Of a stretch of DNA of 64,000 nucleotides, positions 58,407 to 64,000 are shown one piece after another (the stretch's first letter is position 1; each line of letters starts with the position of its first letter). Both the position numbers and the translations under genes were made by a program. Origin of the DNA: Haematococcus lacustris. Lineage: Eukaryota > Chlorophyta > Chlorophyceae > Chlamydomonadales > Haematococcaceae. Under the pieces are notes generated by a model. It saw only the letters and a program-made list of their open reading frames with translations. It did no database searches and was not told the origin of the DNA. The stretch covers positions 12,267,407 to 12,331,406 of the forward strand of contig JASKMD010000026.1 in NCBI GenBank assembly GCA_030144725.1, read 5' to 3'.

Positions 58407-58862
58407 ATGTCTCGCTTGCTGGACACGTACTCGCTCCAGCCGTTGCAACTAGCAGTGCTACATGCCAGGCCCACACGAGCAGAGAAACGCAAGCTCAAGG
58501 CGCACAGGAAAGCAGTTCGCGAATATATCGAGCATCGCGAGCAAGCCAACTTCCACGCACCACCAGCCGCGCAACAATGCAGCGCAATGAGCGACTCAGT
58601 GTGGTGCAACCAGTTGCTGAGCGAGCCCAGCTTAGTCTCATCGGCAAGTCGAAAACCTCCGCAATGCCCGCCATGTCCGCAAGCCGTTTTGGGGGGGACT
58701 GTCGCTCAAGCAGACGATGAGGAGTACGTCTATGTGGCACGTGGCTTTGAGCTCGATGACGACGTTGACCAGGCGGTTGCCCTGCCCTGCTCGGCCCAGC
58801 CAAGCCACACCTTCAGCTTTGACGACCAATGGAGCATCGTGGAGCATGAACATGTACCTTGA
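58407..58862 (+). CDS. Hypothetical 151-aa protein
   Basis: From the first in-frame ATG (MSRLLDTYSLQPLQLAVLHA). Basic helix RAEKRKLKAHRKAVREYIEH, then a Cys/Pro segment (KPPQCPPCPQAV), then an acidic C-terminus (ADDEEYVYVARGFELDDDVD) ending IVEHEHVP. Composition is protein-like and not repeat-driven; the frame is open 96 bp farther upstream. Divergent from the small membrane-protein gene, suggesting a shared promoter at 58042-58406. No family recognised. Confidence 0.5.
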   Translation: MSRLLDTYSLQPLQLAVLHARPTRAEKRKLKAHRKAVREYIEHREQANFHAPPAAQQCSAMSDSVWCNQLLSEPSLVSSASRKPPQCPPCPQAVLGGTVAQADDEEYVYVARGFELDDDVDQAVALPCSAQPSHTFSFDDQWSIVEHEHVP

Positions 58863-60171
58863 ACAGGTGCCCCAGCTTCCTCTGTCGGGTGCGGCACACC
58901 TCAACATGACCGTAGCCCCCCCTGGCGCCAGCCTATGCCAAGTACTGATAGAACACAGTATGCATTCCTGATTGCCTCGTGATCTGTGTACCACAAACAT
59001 GTGACTATTGAGCGTTCTCATGCTTGTTGCTGTCGTAGTCAATGCACATTAGCACAAGCCTTGCAACCCCCTAGCCGTGTCATTGATTGCATACAGAGCT
59101 TATGCCATGGTTCAATGTCATCTGTGCGAATGCACAGAGCATCTTCTGGTGATCCTAGATGTTGTATGACTGATATAATTGGTTCTTATCAACTATGCCT
59201 TGCAATCGTTCCCCTACCTGCAATTTTTGTTTCGCTTGCTGCTAAATGGTTGCATGAGGTGAGACCTGTACTGTTTTTGTTGCAGCTGGGCCTGTACTTT
59301 TATCATTTTGATTACCTCTGCTTTTATGTACAATAGACAGCTTTTAATAGTCACGAGCACGTGGTCGATGGTTATGGCTGATGGTTATGATCTCGTGAGC
59401 CGATTACTCACTGGGGACGAGGGCTCACTGCCATGTGACTAGCTGATGACCAACATATACTTTTGTTTGCTTCATCTGTCAGCGTGTATATCGCATGCCA
59501 ACGTCCCTGGGTGCTGCAACTTGACAATCCCCCATGTTTGTGAATTGACCCACAACCCACGACGGAGAGCCCTAAACTCTTGAAGAGGAGGACAGGCACA
59601 TATCCTTGTGGCTCCTAGAGCAACGACAGCATTGTGCCACCCATTATCACCGGTGTTGACTCAGCTCCCATGCAAAGTCACTTCGACATAACAGCCTCCC
59701 TCCAAGCCAGGGCAACGGCAAGTCCCCCATATCCTCAAACCACTATTGGGCAGGTGGGTAGACCAGTGGCGCAATGCAGTTTTGTACATGCAACACATTG
59801 GTAGAGAGAATGGCACAGAATGGGAACTGTGCTAGTGGTCTAGCTGCCAGCCAAGGAGTACCCGGAGCTGAGCTAGGAGCGGCTGCGAGACCAGCCACCC
59901 AAGGCCCAGCAGCAGCAGCCTGAGGGACAGCAGTGTGCCTCCCTATGAACATTTTTCAGCTTGCAGCAGTGCATGTTTGTCATACCAACTCTAGTCTATA
60001 GCCCTCTCACAGGGGTCAGGCAACATTAAGGTGGAAGGCAGCCATGCCATGTGTGTGAGAGGTTTACTCCACACAGACCAAACACCACCCCTAGTAAGGG
60101 GTCTTATGGCTCAGCCTTGGCGTTCATACTTGTGACCAGCTATGCTGATGAGGAAGGTGCTGCGCCGCCCA
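58863..60171. other. Intergenic interval, no supported gene
   Basis: AT-richer than neighbours in parts (59160-59340). The longest frame (58986-59336, plus) has hydrophobic patches but no splice or family support. Confidence 0.5.
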
Positions 60172-63100
60172 TCAGCTGGCCATGGTGGGCATACTGCTGT
60201 TATTCGTCAAGCCCAGCAGCAAAGTTGGGGCTATGTGCGTCATGTTGCCAGCACCCAAAGCTAGGGTGGTGGTGTTGCCGAGCGCCAAGGATGGTAGATC
60301 GTGGTGGAGGGTGTGGTGGTGGGGAGGGTGCGGTGCAATGAAGTGAAACAGGACCGACAGCACCCCCAGGATTAGCGGGTTCCACACCACCAGATATCGC
60401 AGGGAGTCCAGCATTTGAATCCTGGATAGCAGGTGGCGACAGCTGGGAGTGGGGTGGTGGAGCAGAGCACATGACATCGGATGAGCGGTGAGTCATGACA
60501 GACAAGGGGCTGCCAGCAAGGTTGTCACACCTCACTCAGATCATTCTTACCATTCACTCAGCAGCCATATGCCTGGGGCTTGATGCTACGTGACATGGGG
60601 GCGGCAGGAAACAAGGCTGGGTGGTGTAATGGTGTTTGTGCCCTCAGTGGATGGTGCAGACAATCTCAGCCATCTTTGCATTGCTGGAGTGCATGCCATA
60701 GCGTGAGGAGAGGCATGCATGAGCTGAGAATGCCCCAGGAGCTGTGCCAGGTGGCAGCAGCAGGTGGCAGCAGTGGGTGGCAGCAGCAGGTGGCAGCAGC
60801 AGCAGGTGGCAGCAGCAGGTTGCAGCTGTGGGTGGCAGCAGTGGGTGACAGCAGCAGCAGGAGGCAGCAGCAGGTGGGGCGCACCAGCTGAGGTTGCGGG
60901 TCTCCCAAGGCCTATCAGCCCACAGCGCTCGCAGATCCACCTTCTCACAGCATACCGGGCAGGTGTCCTTCTTGCCCACCTGCAGCTCCAGCACAAGCTG
61001 CACCATCACCAGCTTGACTATCCCAACCACCATCACCAGTGCCATCACCACCATTACCACCATCCTTGCCACCACCACCACATCATCATCACCATGTACT
61101 GCCATGACGATATCACCACTACCATCATTACGTACTGGCTAGGGAGGCTGCTTGCAGTGAGAGGGCAGGCAGATGGGCCTTTCTGTTTGCAGTGACACCC
61201 GAGACAATGAGCGAGCACTTCGCAAACACAACAGTGATAAACTCCAAAGCACAAGCTAAGATGGGTCTCACACATTAGCATTGGCAAACTGCAAACACTA
61301 TAAGGGACTGGCTGACCTGTCTTCACCACTTTCCTACCACTGGCCTCCCTAGGCAAGGGCTGGACAGTCTGTTCAAAAAGAGGAGACAGGCATCGCAGGG
61401 TGGCGGTTGGAAGGAAGGTAGGTCAGGCTGAGGCCCACCCAGCTCACCATGGTCCAGCCACGAACACACAGTTCATGGAAGCAGTGCTTGCAGGACAGCT
61501 GCACACACTTCTCAACCGCTGCAGACTCCTGTGGGTGACAGGTCACAAGGGGGCTGGGGTCGCCATGAGGGGCTGAGGCTGCAAGGCCACACGCCCTTGG
61601 CACAAGGTGTCACACTGTGATAAGGGCCACAGGGTATGAGGTGGCGCAGCAGGGGCAGGGTGGCGGGGTTAGGCAGGGTGAGGCAGGGTGGGCCTAAGGC
61701 TGCAAGGCCCCAAGACATTGTGATGCAGGTCATAGCATGCAGCAGGGCAGCAGGGGCACCTGTGGGAGGGTGGCAGGGTGGGGCTGGGTGTCGGCTGCCC
61801 CAACCACAGCAGCCAGGAATTTGTCAGAGCCCACATTGCAAGTCGACAGCGTGCAAGTGAACTCTATCACAACCCATGCTGAGTGGCAACAGTGGGCGGG
61901 CGGGCGGGTGGGTGGAGTCAAGCGTAGAGAACGTATGGATTCCACTCACATCTTCGCCCAGGTGGCTGAAGTCTTGCAGCTCATTGCCACAGATGCCGCA
62001 GCTGTTTGCAGTGTTAAGCAGGCGGCGGCCCTGGGTGCCCAGTGCACAGGCCTGCACCACACACTGGACTCTCACACTGGCAGCTGGCCTCACTCTTGCC
62101 TCCATGACCCTACCCACCCGCCTTGGCTCCATCTCAACCGTGCAACCTCCATGCCAGTGCCCATTTCTTTGTTTTGCTGCATAACTGCATGTGGCTCATG
62201 CTGGCTTGCCCCTGGGGTGTGCATGAAGTACATGCTCCATTTCCCCTTTCTCCCCTCATCCCTCCACAATTGGCTGCGACACCACTCAGCCCTTACTATT
62301 ACACCTGTGTGTCTCCTGCATCCGTTGTCGACACCTCGTGGCCTCGACACCTCGTGGCACCCTAACGGAACTACCAGCACAATGACAGCGCAGCAATGCC
62401 TGCCAGCCCTGTACCAGCCACCCACCCACCATGCGGTCCGATGCAACTTCGGCACAGTCCCGACCCAGCACGCCAAAGTACAGCCCATACCTACAGCATG
62501 TGGTGGCCATGTGCAAGGTCAGCATGTGGTGGCCATCACCATGAGGCAAACTCATCCACGGCCTGCTAGCCACCAACTGTACGACCCTGCCTGTGCCCTC
62601 CTGCTCTTGCCTGGCTCAGGCTTAAGCTCATGAACCTGATGCTGGACCTGATGCTGATGCTGAACCTGATGCAGTCTTGGTGGTGGAGCTTGTGCTCACT
62701 ATCATTGTGGCCATGAGTGACCACACCTGGCAGCATAGGTGTGAAGGTCACTCACAGCCCTGGACCAGTCTACCACCACCCATGCAACCTGCACTCCATG
62801 GGAGGAGTACATGCAAGTATTACCTGGACACCTTATGCCCACCACGAGGGTGAGCATCCACAAGTCACACAAGTCAGCATGCAGTTCCCCCCCACAGGGA
62901 GGTTGCCTAGGCAAGGTGTGGCTCACCACAACACATCCAAGGAGGTGCCCTTGGGCAGCAGCAGCCTGAGCATGGGCCCTGCGCCCAACAGCTCCAGCAG
63001 CATCAGCATGTAGCCAGTGAAGCCTATAGCCAGGCACACTCTGAAGCCTCCCAGAAACCAAGAATACACCTGAGCAGACAGGGTGGCCACGGGAAGGGCA

Positions 63101-63637
63101 GGGCAGGGTGGCCAAGGGCAGGGCAGGGCAGGGTGGCGAAGGGCAGGGCAGGGTGGCCAAGGGCAGGGCAGGGCAGGGTGGCGAAGGGCAGGGCAGGGTG
63201 GCCAAGGGCAGGGCAGGGCAGGGTGGCGAAGGGCAGGGCAGGGTGGCCAAGGGCAGGGCAGGGCAGGGTGGCGAAGGGCAGGGCAGGGTGGCCAAGGGCA
63301 GGGCAGGGCAGGGTGGCGAAGGGCAGGGCAAGGTGGCCAAGGGCAGATTAGGGCGGGGCGGGGCTGCAGGGCGGGGCGGGGCTGCAGGGCTACAGGAGCA
63401 GGGGTCAGAGGCAGGGTGCTATGTGGTGGGGTTGTGTGGTGTGGCAGGGCGGGGTGGGGTGAGGCAGAGGGCTGCGCAGAGAGTAGCAAAGCGCTGGTCA
63501 GGCTGCGGACAGCAGGGGCCAGGCTGGCAGGCAAGAGGTGAGCAGGCTCTAACCTTGCGTGGCGTGGTTGACTGTATCTTCTTTGACATACACAGGGACA
63601 GCAGGTAGCCAGTGATGCTGGAGTAGAGGAACCACAC
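60172..63637 (-). CDS. RNF121-like multi-pass RING E3 ubiquitin ligase (5' end outside or unresolved)
   Basis: Seven exons join in phase: 63554-63637, 62927-63069, 62430-62490, 61950-62030, 61448-61528, 60885-60979 and 60172-60421 (264 aa). Order matches RNF121/RNF175: WFLYSSITGYLLSLCM with QSTTPRK, VYSWFLGGFRVCLAIGFTGY, DVLWYGLYFGVLGRDCAEV, then the RING (CGIC in exon 4; CKHCFHELCVRGW in exon 5; VGKKDTCPVCCEKVDLRAL in exon 6), and RYLVVWNPLILGV as the last membrane segment. The zinc ligands C-C-C-H-H-C-C-C are all visible. The family acts at ER/Golgi membranes in protein quality control. The first exon(s), expected to encode about 100 residues including a membrane helix, were not found before 64000. 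Introns carry a 45-bp minisatellite and CAG-rich repeats. Confidence 0.93.
60740..60884. repeat. GGTGGCAGCAGCAG-type imperfect repeat in an intron
   Basis: Starts right after the donor of the RNF121-like exon 6 and is CAG/GGTGGCAG-rich. Confidence 0.8.
61010..61110. repeat. ATCACCACCA-type trinucleotide-rich stretch
   Basis: Imperfect CAC/ATC/CAT runs in the RNF121-like intron 5 (60980-61447). Confidence 0.75.
63083..63350. repeat. 45-bp minisatellite, about six units, in an intron
   Basis: Alternating GGGTGGCCAAGGGCAGGG and GGGTGGCGAAGGGCAGGG half-units within the RNF121-like intron 63070-63553, then GGGGCGGGGCTGCA repeats. Confidence 0.95.
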
Positions 63638-64000
63638 CTGGGGCCACACCACATGCAGTGCTGAGGTCAATGGGCAGGTACAGCAGCAGAAGCAGTGGTG
63701 GCGGTGGTGGCAGCAGCAACAGTTGCAACAGCAGAAGCAGTGCCAATAAGAGCTGCCCTACAGAGGTTGAGTGACTCACTCCATGGGCAGCCATCCCCTT
63801 CACCACTGCCTGCACCAGGTTTCTGCATCATGTGATGGTCAGCTGATGGCGGTCTGATGATGGTGTCCTTCCGCTTTGGGCGTGCTGCCCTGGCCCTGCT
63901 GCTGCTGCTGATCCTGCTGCTGGCCCTGCTGCTCTGGCCTGGCTGCCAGCTGTGATGCTCACAGTGCTATTGGTCAACCACCAGACTGGCGTGACAGACT

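Overview
The window reads as nuclear DNA from a GC-rich, repeat-choked eukaryote, most likely a chlorophycean green alga. The volvocalean/Haematococcus flavour is only an impression from repeat style and gene structure. Supporting points are conserved genes split by many small GT-AG (and two GC-AG) introns, a plant/algal-type SLC10A7/BASS-like carrier, a 14-3-3 gene, an RNF121-type RING ligase, and two non-LTR retrotransposons. There are no bacterial operons and I saw no CRISPR array, rRNA or tRNA.

Layout. 1-5.4 kb (minus strand): the 5' part of a non-LTR retroelement. Its ORF1 carries a 2A-like 'ribosome-skipping' motif behind a hydrophobic leader, followed by two tandem Josephin-like cysteine-protease domains. 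The APE/EEP endonuclease lies in the next frame, across an 18-nt G homopolymer; the reverse transcriptase is beyond the window edge. Upstream on the same strand is a repeat-built ORF (24 x 27 bp plus about 5 x 114 bp). 5.8-8.6 kb: three consecutive satellites, a 39-bp unit and a palindrome array (both centred on GTAC) and a 66-bp unit. 8.6-13.1 kb: a giant CTG/CAG domain with pure tracts of 217, 407 and 53 units. 13.1-21 kb: dispersed repeats, foldback/MITE elements, pentanucleotide arrays and a second copy of the 39-bp satellite. 21.9-23.0 kb: an unidentified multi-exon gene. 23.3-31.6 kb: duplicated segments, a 1-kb GGGGC array and the complete 14-3-3 gene. 31.65-39.87 kb: a near-complete L1-type retrotransposon (split ORF1, intact 1595-aa ORF2) inserted into a second copy of the duplicated segment. 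39.9-45 kb: the rest of that segment and a tandem duplication that includes a Gln-rich gene. 45-53.1 kb (minus): a roughly 820-aa caprin-like coiled-coil/low-complexity gene whose introns hold a 55-bp minisatellite and an AGGTC array. 54.3-57.4 kb (minus): the SLC10A7/BASS4-like carrier. 57.6-58.0 kb (minus): a small one-pass membrane protein, divergent from a 151-aa plus-strand ORF (58.4-58.9 kb). 60.2-63.6 kb (minus): an RNF121-like RING E3 ligase missing its 5' end.

The host genes do not form a pathway; they look like ordinary housekeeping genes (signalling adaptor, carrier, ER-type ubiquitin ligase, RNA-granule-like protein) left between expanding repeats. The most interesting content is the 2A/double-protease retroelement, the GTAC-palindrome satellites, and the scale of triplet and pentanucleotide expansion.
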